From NCBI GenBank assembly GCA_002162675.1, contig MAAE01000007.1:124001-188000 (forward strand): a DNA stretch of 64,000 bases. The letters are read 5' to 3'. The notes under the pieces are model-generated. The model searched no databases. It saw nothing but the letters and a program-made list of their open reading frames with translations, and was not told where the DNA came from. This document shows, in pieces, positions 1 to 10,759 of the stretch. Numbering within the stretch: position 1 is the first letter of the stretch; every line of letters begins with the position of its first letter. The stretch is from Colwellia sp. 39_35_sub15_T18 (GTDB lineage: Bacteria; Pseudomonadota; Gammaproteobacteria; Enterobacterales; Alteromonadaceae). Both the position numbers and the translations under genes were made by a program.

Positions 1-350
1 TGTTTTCTTACTTCGGGTAATACTTTAGGCAATAAGTAAGGTCCTACGGTAGGAATAACACCAATAGACATTGATGTTGAAAAGGGTGCTTTATCACGTT
101 GTGATATTTGCATGAGCTGGTCAAGCTCTACCTTAACACGTTTCGCCTGCTCAAGAATAAGCTGCCCTTTGCTCGTCACTAATACTTTTTTATTGTTTCG
201 TTCAAAAATATTTATCCCTAGCTGCTTTTCTAGCTCATTAATTGCTGTGCTTAATGCAGATTGAGAAACATTACAGGCATCTGCAGCTTTCTTAAAATGT
301 AAGGTTTTCTCTATCGCGAGTGCATAGTGTAGTTGTTTTAATGAAATCAT
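1..350 (-). CDS. oxyR: LysR-family regulator, OxyR-like (partial, 3' end outside window)
   Basis: The minus-strand frame opens at an ATG at 350 and stays open to the window edge, giving the first 116 residues. It begins MISLKQLHYALAIEKTLHF and continues with the LysR-type winged helix-turn-helix: AADACNVSQSALSTAINELE is the recognition region at about residues 21-40, followed by the linker helix. The last visible residues (SIGVIPTVGPYLLPKVLPEV) match the start of an OxyR-type effector domain. OxyR is a thiol-based peroxide sensor that activates catalase and peroxiredoxin genes. The redox cysteines lie outside the window, so OxyR identity rests on N-terminal resemblance and on the divergent catalase gene 250 bp away. 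Confidence 0.85.
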   Translation of the reverse strand, partial: MISLKQLHYALAIEKTLHFKKAADACNVSQSALSTAINELEKQLGINIFERNNKKVLVTSKGQLILEQAKRVKVELDQLMQISQRDKAPFSTSMSIGVIPTVGPYLLPKVLPEVRK

Positions 351-597
351 TTTAATAATCCATTGTTATACATAAAAGGTATTTCTATTTATTTTTCAAT
401 CATAAAATTTTATCTAAGAAGCATAGCAGGGTCACAAACTCTCCCTGCCCCATTATTCAGTTTATTAGAACATTAAAATCTATTTTATTAATTTTATCAA
501 TGATGCGGGGTGATTTATTATGACTATAGTGATGAAGAGCTACATTTATATCTTCAATCAAGTAATAAAAACTGTGTCTAAAAATACGGAGAAACTG

Positions 598-2058
598 ATG
601 ACTATTAAAAATAAATTAACAACTGCTAACGGAAGCCCTGTAGCGGATAATCAAAACGTACAAACGGCAGGCCCTAGAGGCCCTATACTTTTACAAGATG
701 CTTGGTTTCTTGAAAAGCTCGCTCACTTTGACCGAGAAGTCATTCCTGAAAGACGAATGCATGCAAAAGGATCTGGCGCTTACGGCACATTCACAGTAAC
801 TCACGATATATCCAAATACACGAAAGCTAATATTTTTTCAGAGGTAGGTAAGAAAACAGATTTATTTGTTCGTTTCTCTACTGTTGCCGGTGAACGTGGC
901 GCCGCAGATGCAGAACGAGACATTCGTGGATTTGCAATGAAATTTTATACCGACGAAGGTAATTGGGACCTAGTGGGAAATAACACACCCGTATTTTTCC
1001 TTCGAGACCCATTAAAGTTTCCTGATTTGAATCATGCGGTGAAACGTGACCCACGTACCAACTTGCGCAATGCTCAAAGCAACTGGGATTTTTGGACTCT
1101 GTTACCTGAAGCACTTCATCAAATTACCGTACTTATGAGTGAACGTGGTATTCCTCGCACATATCGTCATATGCATGGTTTTGGTAGCCATACCTTTAGC
1201 TTTATTAATGCTGATAATGAACGATTTTGGGTGAAATTCCACTTGGAAACGCAGCAAGGAATAGAAAACTTAACCGACCAAGAGGCTGAAACGTTAATTG
1301 GGCAAAACCGTGAAAGTCATCAACAAGACTTGTATGAAGCAATAGAAAATGGCGACTTTCCAAAGTGGGATTTAAAAGTACAAATAATGCCAGAAAAAGA
1401 TGCGGAGAATTATCGCTTTCATCCATTCGATTTAAGTAAAGTATGGTCGCACGCTGATTACCCATTAATTGATGTTGGCGTAATGGAACTGAACCGTAAT
1501 CCTGACAATTATTTCGCTGAAGTAGAACAAGCGGCTTTTAACCCTGCGAGTGTAGTTCCAGGTATAGGTTTCTCACCAGATAAAATGTTACAAGGTCGCT
1601 TATTCTCATACGGAGACGCTCAGCGTTATCGCTTAGGCGTTAACCATGTACATATTCCAGTGAACCAACCACGTTGTCCAGTGAGCTCATACCATAGAGA
1701 TGGAGCAATGCGCGTGGACGGAAATTACGGCAGCACCAAAGGCTATGAACCGAATAGTTTAGGCTTATGGCAAGAACAACCAGAAGCGAATGAACCGCCA
1801 CTTCATTTGCAAGGTGGCGCCTATAACTGGGACTTCCGCCAAAACGACAGTGACTACTTTACTCAGCCGGGAGATTTGTTCAACTTAATGAGCGCTCAGC
1901 AGCAGCAAGCCTTATTTGAAAATACCGCCAGGAGTGTTGGTGGCGCATCGATTGAAGTTCAACATCGCCACATTGCTAACTGTTACAAAGCTACAAAAGC
2001 TTATGGAGAAGGCGTTGCACTCGCTTTAGGTATTGATATACAGAAAGTTGAAAAATAA
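598..2058 (+). CDS. katA: Monofunctional haem catalase (clade 3 type)
   Basis: Degrades hydrogen peroxide to water and oxygen. The catalytic histidine is H55 in [20 protein letters not shown], and the haem-ligand motif RLFSYGDAQ places the proximal tyrosine at Y338. The frame can be extended upstream to 520, but the ATG at 598 is preferred: it has a GGAG six bases upstream and gives 486 residues, the normal size of small-subunit catalases; the longer version adds 26 residues unlike the family. There is no signal peptide, so it should be cytoplasmic. It is divergent from an OxyR-like regulator and followed by an ankyrin gene, the same pairing as katB-ankB in Pseudomonas. Peroxide induction through OxyR is likely, but no clear OxyR site was identified. 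Confidence 0.96.
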   Translation: MTIKNKLTTANGSPVADNQNVQTAGPRGPILLQDAWFLEKLAHFDREVIPERRMHAKGSGAYGTFTVTHDISKYTKANIFSEVGKKTDLFVRFSTVAGERGAADAERDIRGFAMKFYTDEGNWDLVGNNTPVFFLRDPLKFPDLNHAVKRDPRTNLRNAQSNWDFWTLLPEALHQITVLMSERGIPRTYRHMHGFGSHTFSFINADNERFWVKFHLETQQGIENLTDQEAETLIGQNRESHQQDLYEAIENGDFPKWDLKVQIMPEKDAENYRFHPFDLSKVWSHADYPLIDVGVMELNRNPDNYFAEVEQAAFNPASVVPGIGFSPDKMLQGRLFSYGDAQRYRLGVNHVHIPVNQPRCPVSSYHRDGAMRVDGNYGSTKGYEPNSLGLWQEQPEANEPPLHLQGGAYNWDFRQNDSDYFTQPGDLFNLMSAQQQQALFENTARSVGGASIEVQHRHIANCYKATKAYGEGVALALGIDIQKVEK

Positions 2059-2071
2059 CAAAACGATGATT

Positions 2072-2101
2072 AGGTAGGCTCGCTAATAAAAGAGCCTACC
2101 T
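2072..2101 (+). terminator. Hairpin after catalase gene
   Basis: A perfect 10-bp inverted repeat, AGGTAGGCTC (2072-2081) and GAGCCTACCT (2092-2101), starts 14 bases after the catalase stop. It lacks a T-run on the plus strand, so it may be a partial terminator or an RNA-stabilising or processing hairpin lowering expression of the downstream ankyrin gene. Between it and that gene (about 2130-2175) lie three imperfect short direct repeats of the form CTGACACAGTAT. Confidence 0.5.
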
Positions 2102-2186
2102 CATGATTAACTTTAACAAGCTCACGATATTTGCTGACACAGTATTCATTGATACAGTATACGCTGACACACTATAAAGGCCTTTT

Positions 2187-2753
2187 ATGAAAACGTGGAA
2201 AAGTTATAAAAACACCTACAGAGAAGGAGCTGATATTTTTGATTTTGCGAGGCAGGGGAACCTTAGGGGTTTAGCTGATATGTTAGCTAATAACACTCAA
2301 GAAGAGTCTCTACTTAGTGTTACTTTAGATATTAACAGCACAAATAATCGTGGCTATTCCCCCTTAATGTTGGCTGTTTATAACGGTGAAAAAGACTTTT
2401 GTGAAGCATTACTACGGTTTGGCGCAGATGTTAACTCAATAGATTTTGTTGGTAACTCCGTGTTAATGGCATCGGCTTTTAAAGGTCATTTCGACATTTT
2501 TACACTATTGCTAAACTATGATGCAGATATTAGGTTAATGAATAAAAGCAACATGACGGTAAAAGACTGGGCATTAATGTTTGGACGAATAAACATATTA
2601 CAGTTTCTCGATACAAACTATCCAGAAAATATGACGACTTCAAAATTAAAAAGCATATTTCGATTTTTAAAGCTTGGGTTTTTAATTTTTATAGCTAAAT
2701 ATCGTAAAGAAAAACAGGCAGTGAATAATAAACACAAAATCACAAACATTTAG
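2187..2753 (+). CDS. Ankyrin-repeat protein (AnkB-like), downstream of catalase
   Basis: A 188-residue protein with at least two clear ankyrin repeats: NNRGYSPLMLAVYNGEKDFC (about residues 52-71) and FVGNSVLMASAFKGHFDIFT (about 87-106). A weaker third repeat runs up to ILQFLD. The C-terminus has a hydrophobic basic-flanked stretch (LKLGFLIFIAKYRK). The ATG at 2187 follows AAAGG. In Pseudomonas aeruginosa the ankyrin protein AnkB, encoded next to katB, supports catalase activity and peroxide resistance; the same arrangement suggests a similar helper role here, possibly at the membrane. That role is inference from neighbourhood. The gene is 128 bp after the catalase stop, with a hairpin between them. 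Confidence 0.85.
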   Translation: MKTWKSYKNTYREGADIFDFARQGNLRGLADMLANNTQEESLLSVTLDINSTNNRGYSPLMLAVYNGEKDFCEALLRFGADVNSIDFVGNSVLMASAFKGHFDIFTLLLNYDADIRLMNKSNMTVKDWALMFGRINILQFLDTNYPENMTTSKLKSIFRFLKLGFLIFIAKYRKEKQAVNNKHKITNI

Positions 2754-2824
2754 TAAATAGCACAAAAGAGATAGTTATCATTATTCAAATATCACCGACG
2801 ATAGATAAAGCCTCAGGAAATAAA

Positions 2825-2852
2825 AAAGCCCGAACATTTCTATTCGGGCTTT
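2825..2852 (-). terminator. Rho-independent terminator of groEL
   Basis: The 10-bp perfect stem AAAGCCCGAA/TTCGGGCTTT (2825-2834 and 2843-2852) has an 8-base loop. Read on the minus strand, the stem is followed by a T-run, as expected at the end of the groES-groEL transcript. The stem symmetry may also stop transcripts from the ankyrin gene on the plus strand. Confidence 0.9.
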
Positions 2853-2895
2853 CGTTTAAGTGCTTGGAGCTGCAAAAAACAGAGTTAAGAATCTA

Positions 2896-4566
<1,671 letters not shown>

Positions 4567-4640
4567 TTATACAATAATTAATTTTAAATCTATACGCTCA
4601 AGCAGCTTTTTAATTAAGCTAATTCGCTTAAGAGCAAAGA

Positions 4641-4677
4641 AGAAGCACGGAGCTGACGCTAGTCAGTGAGTACTTCT
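4641..4677 (-). repeat. Nested inverted repeat in the groES-groEL spacer
   Basis: On the minus strand this segment folds as AGAAG...CTTCT (outer), CAC...GTG and CTGAC-TAGC-GTCAG (inner). It sits in the 179-bp gap between groES and groEL, a gap that is usually only tens of bases. It could be a processing or stabilising hairpin or a repeat-family insertion; no T-run follows, so a full terminator is unlikely. Confidence 0.6.
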
Positions 4678-4721
4678 GATGCCGACCTTAAGATGAAAGA
4701 GCGACATTAAAATTTCTGCGA

Positions 4722-5012
4722 CTACTCTACGATTGCAAGAATGTCAGACTCAGAAAGAATTAATACTTCTTCGCCATCAATTTTTTCTGTTTTCATACCG
4801 TAACCTTCAGAGAAAATCACTTGATCGCCTACTTTAACGTCTAATGCACGCACTTCACCATTTTCTAGAATGCGACCATTACCTACGGCAATAACTTCAC
4901 CGCGAGTTGATTTTTCTGCTGCACTACCTGTTAGTACAATGCCACCCGCTGATTTTGATTCAACTTCTTTACGTTTTACGATAACGCGATCGTGTAATGG
5001 ACGAATGCTCAT
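4722..5012 (-). CDS. groS: Co-chaperonin GroES (Hsp10)
   Basis: 96 residues beginning [20 protein letters not shown], the canonical GroES N-terminus, with the mobile-loop region [20 protein letters not shown] (residues 21-40) and the ending [12 protein letters not shown]. It forms the heptameric lid of the GroEL chamber. The start has a good ribosome-binding site (CAGGAG seven bases upstream). It is the first gene of a bicistronic groES-groEL heat-shock operon, and fxsA is the next gene upstream on the same strand, as in related gammaproteobacteria. Confidence 0.99.
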   Translation of the reverse strand: MSIRPLHDRVIVKRKEVESKSAGGIVLTGSAAEKSTRGEVIAVGNGRILENGEVRALDVKVGDQVIFSEGYGMKTEKIDGEEVLILSESDILAIVE

Positions 5013-5084
5013 TTATTTTCTCCTGAAATTTTTGAGTTTAACAAACTTATTTATGTGTTTATTTATATGGTACTAGTGTGTAAG

Positions 5085-5113
5085 TAAATGGGGTTAAAAA
5101 TGTACTTCACAAG
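5085..5113 (-). promoter_or_regulatory. Sigma-32 (RpoH) heat-shock promoter of groES-groEL
   Basis: On the minus strand CTTGTGA (5113-5107) is followed after 13 bases by CCCCATTTA (5093-5085). This fits the RpoH consensus CTTGAAA-N11-15-CCCCATNT closely. It lies 72 bp upstream of the groES ATG and downstream of the fxsA stop, exactly where a groE heat-shock promoter is expected. Confidence 0.88.
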
Positions 5114-5151
5114 TCTTTCTATGAATTTTTTCGCGCTTACCATGCAAACAA

Positions 5152-5679
5152 TTAATCTTTGCGTTTAAAATCCCCTTCAATGGTTTCACCTTGATGGTGC
5201 GCAATAGGTTTCTGCGGAGTAAACACATCGCTATTATCTACTTCATTATCATAAGTTTGGCCGCTTGTTTGAGTGAAAGTAGATGAATGAAAATGTGCAT
5301 TAGCGCCAAAAGCGCCAGTTGGGTTGGTTTTTATATGCTGCTGCACTGTGTTTGCCAATGCTTGACGAACCTTGGGTACAAGTAGTGACAAACCAAAAAC
5401 ATCGGTCACAAAGCCCGGTGTCACTAACAGTACCCCAGCCACTAATAACATCAAACCTGTTACTATTTCACTCGATGGCATTTCACCTTGTACCATTTTA
5501 GTTTGTACTGATTGCAACGTAGCTAAACCTTGTTGACGAACATATTTAGCTCCCAACCAAGCACTAATAATAACAATAGCAATCGTTGGCCATGCGCCAA
5601 TAAGCTCTCCAACCTGCATCAAGACAGTGATTTCAATAATAGGTATGATAATAAATAGTGCAAATAATACGCGAAACAT
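5152..5679 (-). CDS. fxsA: FxsA family inner-membrane protein
   Basis: 175 residues. The N-terminal half is strongly hydrophobic: a helix at 1-25 (MFRVLFALFIIIPIIEITVL), then GAWPTIAIVIISAWLGAKYVRQQGL and GLMLLVAGVLLVTPGFVTDVFGLSLLVP. These are the hallmarks of FxsA, known in E. coli for interfering with F-plasmid exclusion of phage T7. The C-terminal 60 residues are polar and histidine-rich, unlike the conserved core, and probably cytoplasmic. It lies upstream of groES on the same strand, with a sigma-32 promoter in the 139-bp gap, so groESL can be expressed independently. Confidence 0.93.
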   Translation of the reverse strand: MFRVLFALFIIIPIIEITVLMQVGELIGAWPTIAIVIISAWLGAKYVRQQGLATLQSVQTKMVQGEMPSSEIVTGLMLLVAGVLLVTPGFVTDVFGLSLLVPKVRQALANTVQQHIKTNPTGAFGANAHFHSSTFTQTSGQTYDNEVDNSDVFTPQKPIAHHQGETIEGDFKRKD

Positions 5680-5832
5680 AATAATTCCTTAATTTCTTCT
5701 GCAATTAATATGGGGCAGTTCGGGTCTTTTTCAAGCATAGGGTATTTTTACAGTAGTTATTACTGGTGTTGTTAAGTTTTTTTTAAGAGAATAAGTCTAC
5801 CTTTTTATTCATACTCTGGGTTAGGTTTGCTT

Positions 5833-6147
5833 ATGGCATTGCAACTCGTATTGACAACGTGTCCCAATGAGCAAATAGCTAACAGCATTGCTCAACACTT
5901 AGTCACAGAAAAGCTAGCCGCATGTGTCAACATATTACCAAATATAACGTCAATTTATCATTGGCAAGGTGAAATACAGCGCGATAGTGAAGTGCAGCTT
6001 TTAATAAAAACAGACAGTGAAAAATTTGCACTGTTAAATGCTCAAATTAATGAACTACACCCTTATGATGTAGTTGAAGTGATTGCTTTGAATATCCAGC
6101 AAGGCGATAACCACTATTTAAACTGGATCCGTGAATATTTGAAGTAG
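5833..6147 (+). CDS. cutA: Divalent-cation tolerance protein CutA
   Basis: 104 residues from the ATG at 5833, which has an AGG eight bases upstream; a TTG two codons earlier is less likely. The CutA signatures KLAACVNILPNITSIYHWQG (about residues 32-51) and the C-terminal HPYDVVEVIAL are intact. CutA is a small trimeric cytoplasmic protein linked to copper tolerance in E. coli; its molecular role is unsettled. The stop is only five bases before the dsbD start, so the two genes form the classic cutA-dsbD operon. Divergent from fxsA. Confidence 0.96.
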   Translation: MALQLVLTTCPNEQIANSIAQHLVTEKLAACVNILPNITSIYHWQGEIQRDSEVQLLIKTDSEKFALLNAQINELHPYDVVEVIALNIQQGDNHYLNWIREYLK

Positions 6148-6152
6148 TATTA

Positions 6153-8045
6153 ATGAAAAAGTTATCGTCGTTTTTTAGCTTATCTGTCAGTAAATCATTA
6201 AGCATCTTTGTTGCCTTAATGATCACACTGATAAGCTTTCAGCCTATAGTTAGCCATGCACAGCAGTCTATTTTTGACACCTCTGATTCATCATTATTTA
6301 GTAATGACGATGAATTTTTAAAAGTAGACCAAGCGTTTGTTTTTAATTTTGATCAGCAAAACAATCAGCTTCATATCAGTTTTGATATCAGTGAGGGTTA
6401 TTACCTTTATCGTCATCAATTTAAATTTGCCAGTGAAAATGCGACTTTATCGACGGTAGAGTTACCCCAAGGTATAGATCATGAGGATGAGTTTTTTGGT
6501 GTTCAGCAAATTTATACTAGCCAACTCACCTTCACTATCAATATAGAACAAACAGGTGAAAACCCTCTTGTGACTGTGCGCTATCAAGGATGTGCAGAAA
6601 AAGGTTTATGCTACCCGCCAACCAAAAAAATTATCGCTTTAGACGAAGTACTTGAACAAGCACTAAACAGCAACAGCACTTCAGCCGTTTTATCGGCATT
6701 AAATAACGAAAAAAGCACTGCCGTTACTACTAATAATGACGAAACAACGGTGGTTAGTGAGCAGCACCAACTAGCCGATATGTTAAAGCAAGACAGCTTG
6801 CTTCTAACCCTTATTGCCTTTTTTATTGGTGGTTTATTACTCTCTTTTACGCCGTGCGTGTTTCCTATGTACCCTATTTTAACAGGGATTATTGTCGGTG
6901 CTGGTAAGCAGTTAACCACTAAGAAAGCGTTCACTTTATCCTTTTTCTACGTACAAGGCATGGCGATTACTTATACTTTATTGGGTATTGTGGTTGCCTT
7001 GGCTGGCGCACAATTTCAAGCCATGTTTCAGCACCCTATCGTGCTAATCGCACTGAGCGTTTTATTCATCTTTTTAGCCCTTTCGATGTTTGGTGTTTTT
7101 AATTTAGCATTACCGACAAGCTGGCAGAATAAATTGAATAACCTAAGTAATAAACAAAAAGGCGGCTCTCTTGCTGGCGTTGTTATGATGGGGGTTATTT
7201 CAGGTTTAGTTGCGTCTCCTTGTACTACTGCACCGTTAACAGGCGCCCTACTCTATATTTCGCAAACGGGTGATGTAGTATTAGGTGCTTCAGCTTTATA
7301 TGCATTAAGTTTAGGTATGGGTTTACCCTTGCTTATTTTAGGTAGCTCGGGCGGTAAATTATTACCTAAAGCCGGCGCTTGGATGAATATCATCAAGAAC
7401 ATTTTTGGTCTATTGCTGCTAGCTGTGCCTATCTTTTTATTAGAGCGCTTCATCCCACTGGTTGCCAGCCAAGCATTATGGACATTATTGGTATTAGGTG
7501 CTGCAAGTTACTTTTACGTGGCTAATCAAAATTCAGCGCTAGATAAACCTAAAGGTTTTGCCTTTGGCTTACGTTCACTATTGATTTTCTTAATGATGTT
7601 TATCGGTGCAAATATGGCTTATCAGTTGATTATGCCGAGCAATAATCAAGCTTCTGTAGAGGCTCCAAAAAACAGCCAAATACAGCATTTTGCACAAGTA
7701 TCAACATTAACAGAATTACAAGCCGCCGTAGCCCAAGCAAATGAGCAAGGTAAAACAGTGATGGTAGATTTATATGCTGATTGGTGTGTGGCTTGCAAAG
7801 AATTTGAAGAATATACTTTCCCAGAAAAATCAGTACAAGCAGCACTGACTAATTCAGTACTACTACAAATAGATTTAACCGATACCGGTACTGAGCAAAA
7901 CGTAGCATTGATGGAACACTTTAACGTTTTTGGTTTGCCATCAATTTTATTTTTTGATTTAAACGGTAAAGAACTCAGTCAGCAAAGAGTAACTGGTTTT
8001 ATGGGCGCAAATGAATTTAGCACTCATATTAAAGCGATATTTTAA
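6153..8045 (+). CDS. dsbD: Thiol:disulfide interchange protein DsbD
   Basis: A 630-residue inner-membrane electron shuttle that passes reducing power from cytoplasmic thioredoxin to periplasmic substrates such as DsbC. A signal peptide ends near residue 36 (IVSHAQQS). The periplasmic alpha domain carries C147 and C153 (CAEKGLC). The eight-helix membrane core has C235 in FTPCVFPMYP and C357 in SPCTTAPLTG. The C-terminal thioredoxin-like domain carries C545-V-A-C548. All six cysteines needed for the relay are present. The protein is somewhat longer than E. coli DsbD, with a low-complexity linker at about residues 165-205. Translated with cutA. A repeat-rich stretch follows. Confidence 0.97.
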   Translation: MKKLSSFFSLSVSKSLSIFVALMITLISFQPIVSHAQQSIFDTSDSSLFSNDDEFLKVDQAFVFNFDQQNNQLHISFDISEGYYLYRHQFKFASENATLSTVELPQGIDHEDEFFGVQQIYTSQLTFTINIEQTGENPLVTVRYQGCAEKGLCYPPTKKIIALDEVLEQALNSNSTSAVLSALNNEKSTAVTTNNDETTVVSEQHQLADMLKQDSLLLTLIAFFIGGLLLSFTPCVFPMYPILTGIIVGAGKQLTTKKAFTLSFFYVQGMAITYTLLGIVVALAGAQFQAMFQHPIVLIALSVLFIFLALSMFGVFNLALPTSWQNKLNNLSNKQKGGSLAGVVMMGVISGLVASPCTTAPLTGALLYISQTGDVVLGASALYALSLGMGLPLLILGSSGGKLLPKAGAWMNIIKNIFGLLLLAVPIFLLERFIPLVASQALWTLLVLGAASYFYVANQNSALDKPKGFAFGLRSLLIFLMMFIGANMAYQLIMPSNNQASVEAPKNSQIQHFAQVSTLTELQAAVAQANEQGKTVMVDLYADWCVACKEFEEYTFPEKSVQAALTNSVLLQIDLTDTGTEQNVALMEHFNVFGLPSILFFDLNGKELSQQRVTGFMGANEFSTHIKAIF

Positions 8046-8076
8046 ATAAACCTCGCGGTTGTAAACTGAATCTCGA

Positions 8077-8133
8077 GGATAAATAAACCTCGCGGTTGAA
8101 ACCGCTCCTACATTACATTGCTTATGTTGCTTA
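8077..8133. repeat. 57-bp direct repeat, copy 1 (REP-like palindrome inside)
   Basis: Identical over 57 bp to 8237-8293. The core on the complementary strand is TGTAGGAG-GCGGTT-TC-AACCGC-GAGG in outline, a REP-like palindrome with flanks often seen scattered in gammaproteobacterial genomes. The similarity continues more loosely for about 15 bp into a copy of the 3' end of the neighbouring GGDEF-EAL gene. Confidence 0.85.
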
Positions 8134-8176
8134 GGTTGTTTTGGCGGGCGAAAGATCGATCAGATAACTTTCTTGA

Positions 8177-8201
8177 TGTAGGAGAGAATTTATTCTCGAG
8201 G
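8177..8201. repeat. Variant REP-like hairpin
   Basis: The frame TGTAGGAG ... GAGG seen in the two flanking 57-bp copies recurs here, but the central palindrome is different: GAGAA-TTTA-TTCTC replaces GCGGTT-TC-AACCGC. Conserved edges with a changed stem suggest a REP-type family in which stem bases co-vary. Confidence 0.65.
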
Positions 8202-8236
8202 TTGTAAAATAAATCTCGTGGATAAATAAGTCTCGT

Positions 8237-8293
8237 GGATAAATAAACCTCGCGGTTGAAACCGCTCCTACATTACATTGCTTATGTTGCTTA
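8237..8293. repeat. 57-bp direct repeat, copy 2
   Basis: Exact copy of 8077-8133. It is followed by a duplicated CATTGCTTA and then runs directly into the stop codon and last codons of the minus-strand GGDEF-EAL gene. This indicates that the intergenic repeat arose by local duplication of the gene end together with the REP-like hairpin. Confidence 0.85.
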
Positions 8294-8299
8294 CATTGC

Positions 8300-10747
8300 T
8301 TAGGTTATTTTAGCGGTCTGCTTATCAACTTTTGTTTTCCAATAGCCGTTTTGAATTTGATTATCAATAAAATCAAAAAGCTCAGTTTCTGGTACCGGCT
8401 TAGCAAAATAATAACCTTGAATGATATCACAGTTATTTTCTGTTAAGCTGCGCAATTGTGCAGCCGTTTCAACACCTTCAGCAATAACCGTTAAGCCTAA
8501 ATTTTTAACCATGGCAATGGTTGACATGATAATTTGATAATCAGCATGGTTTTCTAACATGCCGAAAACAAAACTTTTATCAATTTTAATGACATCAATA
8601 GGCATTTTTTTAATATAGGCTAAAGAAGAATAACCGGTACCAAAATCATCAATAGCAAAACTAAAGCCCATCACTTTAAGGCTATCCATCATAGCAATAG
8701 TGTTATCAATGTCTTTAACTAAGGTCTGCTCGGTTAGCTCTAATTCAAATTGCTTGGCTGATAATGAAAATTTATCTAATAAACTCTGTAAATAGTTAGG
8801 TAAATTAAGATCTGCAAATTGTCCTGCTGATAAATTTATCGCAATTTGAATATCTCCCAACCCTTGTTTTTTAAATGATGATGCCAGCTCAAAACAGCGG
8901 TGAATAATCCAATAGCCCAACTCAATCATGTGCTGAGAGTTTTCTAAAATAGGAATGAAATCTTCTGGTGAAATCATGCCACGCTCAGGATGCTTCCAGC
9001 GTAATAAGGCTTCAAAACCAAATAATTTTTTATTTTTAGCACACAATTGCGGCTGCAAGCTCAAGCTGAATTGTCCTTTAGCCAATGCTTGCCTAACTTC
9101 CCCTTCAAGCATTACTCGATGAGCTACACGCTGGTACATTTCTGGATGATAAACATGATATCGAGCACCGCCATTGTCTTTTGCTTCATACATGGCGATA
9201 TCTGCATGAGAAATTAAATCTTCTACTTTTTCATCCGCCGACTCTGTATAAGCAATACCAATGCTGGTAGAAACATAGAAAATACTAGAGCCTAACCTAA
9301 TTGGCTCTCTAAACTGAACCAGTAATTGTTCGGCAATATTGAGCGCTTCATCGACAGACGATAGGTGCCCCAACACTAAAACAAATTCATCACCGCCAAA
9401 ACGACAGGCTAAATCTATTTTACCGGCACTTAAGCGCACACGATCAGCAGCTTGAATAAGTAACTTATCTCCTTCACTATGACCATTACTATCGTTCACT
9501 TTCTTAAAGTCATCTAAGTCTAAAAAGAGTACCGCAACGCCATGACCATAGCGTCCAATATTGGCAATAGACTTACGTAATTGATAGTTAAGCATATTCC
9601 TATTTGGTAAGCCGGTAAGTAAATCGTACATGGCTATATTTTCTAGTTCTTTGGTTTTTTGATCGACTTCAATATTTAGCTGCTCTAATTCATAACTGAG
9701 CTCTAATGCCGAATCGGTCAATACGTCAAGCTCATCAGAAAATAAGATAGGCCTTTTTAATTTTACCTGTCTAAATTGGTCAAACTTTTTATTTGCTAAT
9801 AAAGGTAAAGCATTTGATAGTCGCACCAAACGTTTGGTAAATGGCCGAGCAACAGAGTAAACAAAAAAAGTTAACACCAGAAACAACGCTGTTAACGACA
9901 ATAAAAATTGTTGTTGGTATTTAGTATTTTGTGCTTTAAAGGGCGTAACATCATCAATTAACGATAAATAGAATTCGCGTTCATTACTTTGCGCTAGGGG
10001 CAATAAATTGATTAGGTAACTCCGCTCTGCTAAGTCTATTTGAATGCCTTGCTCCAAGACGACATTAAGATCACTTTGTTGATTAGCATCTAAAAGAGAC
10101 TGCGTTAAAGACATGTTGGATGCAGAGATGATTTCTCCATCGCGCTCTCCACTTGATTGTAAGTCAAAACTGAGCACTGCTACATCACTATTTAGCGAGG
10201 TATTAATCGCATACAGCATATCAACCAGTGACGTGCTCATGGTTACCACCACAACCTCACCATGTCGATTCAATAAAGGTAAGCTCAATAATAATTGGCA
10301 GTGTTGTTGACAATATATTTGGTGCTGAGGTTGCTGCAATATCAGCACTTGTTTGATATTTTCTTGCACCATTTTAGGTATTGCCGTGGTCATAAAAAGC
10401 GGATTTTTTAGCCCATCAACTAACCACAGGTTTTCAACATTTAAATGCAATTGCAGGCCATCAAATTGCTTAGCAAGTTCTGCTGAAAATTGCTCAAACG
10501 TATCGTGCTGGGCTAGTTGAGTTAATTCTGCAAAAGACTCCAACCACACCGTCAACTTAGAACGTAAAATATCACTATGAAGTTCAAATTGAGCTTGCCC
10601 TTGATCCAGGGTGTTTTGTTGATGTTGCTGATAGTCTTCTTGTAACCGAGATAATGACAAGGCAGAAAAGCCTATCGCCAAAAATAACAAGGTTGAAATA
10701 ACTAAGGTCAGTAATTTAGTCGGAACACTAATAAATGTTTTTGCCAT
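8300..10747 (-). CDS. Membrane-bound GGDEF-EAL (c-di-GMP) signalling protein
   Basis: 815 residues. The N-terminal membrane helix (LLTLVISTLLFLAIGFSALS) is followed by a periplasmic sensor region of about 240 residues. A second helix (LSLTALFLVLTFFVYSVARP, near 285-305) leads to a HAMP-like linker. The GGDEF domain starts at DLLTGLPNRNML and has an intact GGDEF motif at 451-455. The EAL domain has E579 in FEALLRW, then IDDFGTGYSSLAYIK and AEGVE. Both catalytic motifs look intact, so it may make cyclic-di-GMP, degrade it, or both. It is the last gene of an operon with a periplasmic phosphate-binding-like protein and an outer-membrane barrel; the gap to the barrel gene is 12 bp. This suggests that the sensor region reads a periplasmic cue. 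Confidence 0.93.
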   Translation of the reverse strand: MAKTFISVPTKLLTLVISTLLFLAIGFSALSLSRLQEDYQQHQQNTLDQGQAQFELHSDILRSKLTVWLESFAELTQLAQHDTFEQFSAELAKQFDGLQLHLNVENLWLVDGLKNPLFMTTAIPKMVQENIKQVLILQQPQHQIYCQQHCQLLLSLPLLNRHGEVVVVTMSTSLVDMLYAINTSLNSDVAVLSFDLQSSGERDGEIISASNMSLTQSLLDANQQSDLNVVLEQGIQIDLAERSYLINLLPLAQSNEREFYLSLIDDVTPFKAQNTKYQQQFLLSLTALFLVLTFFVYSVARPFTKRLVRLSNALPLLANKKFDQFRQVKLKRPILFSDELDVLTDSALELSYELEQLNIEVDQKTKELENIAMYDLLTGLPNRNMLNYQLRKSIANIGRYGHGVAVLFLDLDDFKKVNDSNGHSEGDKLLIQAADRVRLSAGKIDLACRFGGDEFVLVLGHLSSVDEALNIAEQLLVQFREPIRLGSSIFYVSTSIGIAYTESADEKVEDLISHADIAMYEAKDNGGARYHVYHPEMYQRVAHRVMLEGEVRQALAKGQFSLSLQPQLCAKNKKLFGFEALLRWKHPERGMISPEDFIPILENSQHMIELGYWIIHRCFELASSFKKQGLGDIQIAINLSAGQFADLNLPNYLQSLLDKFSLSAKQFELELTEQTLVKDIDNTIAMMDSLKVMGFSFAIDDFGTGYSSLAYIKKMPIDVIKIDKSFVFGMLENHADYQIIMSTIAMVKNLGLTVIAEGVETAAQLRSLTENNCDIIQGYYFAKPVPETELFDFIDNQIQNGYWKTKVDKQTAKIT

Positions 10748-10759
10748 CAGTTATACCCC

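Noticed and set aside
351..597. Possible OxyR binding site between oxyR and catalase
   Set aside because: Some ATAC/GTAT and CTAT pieces occur near 372-395, but they do not fit the OxyR spacing well enough to call.
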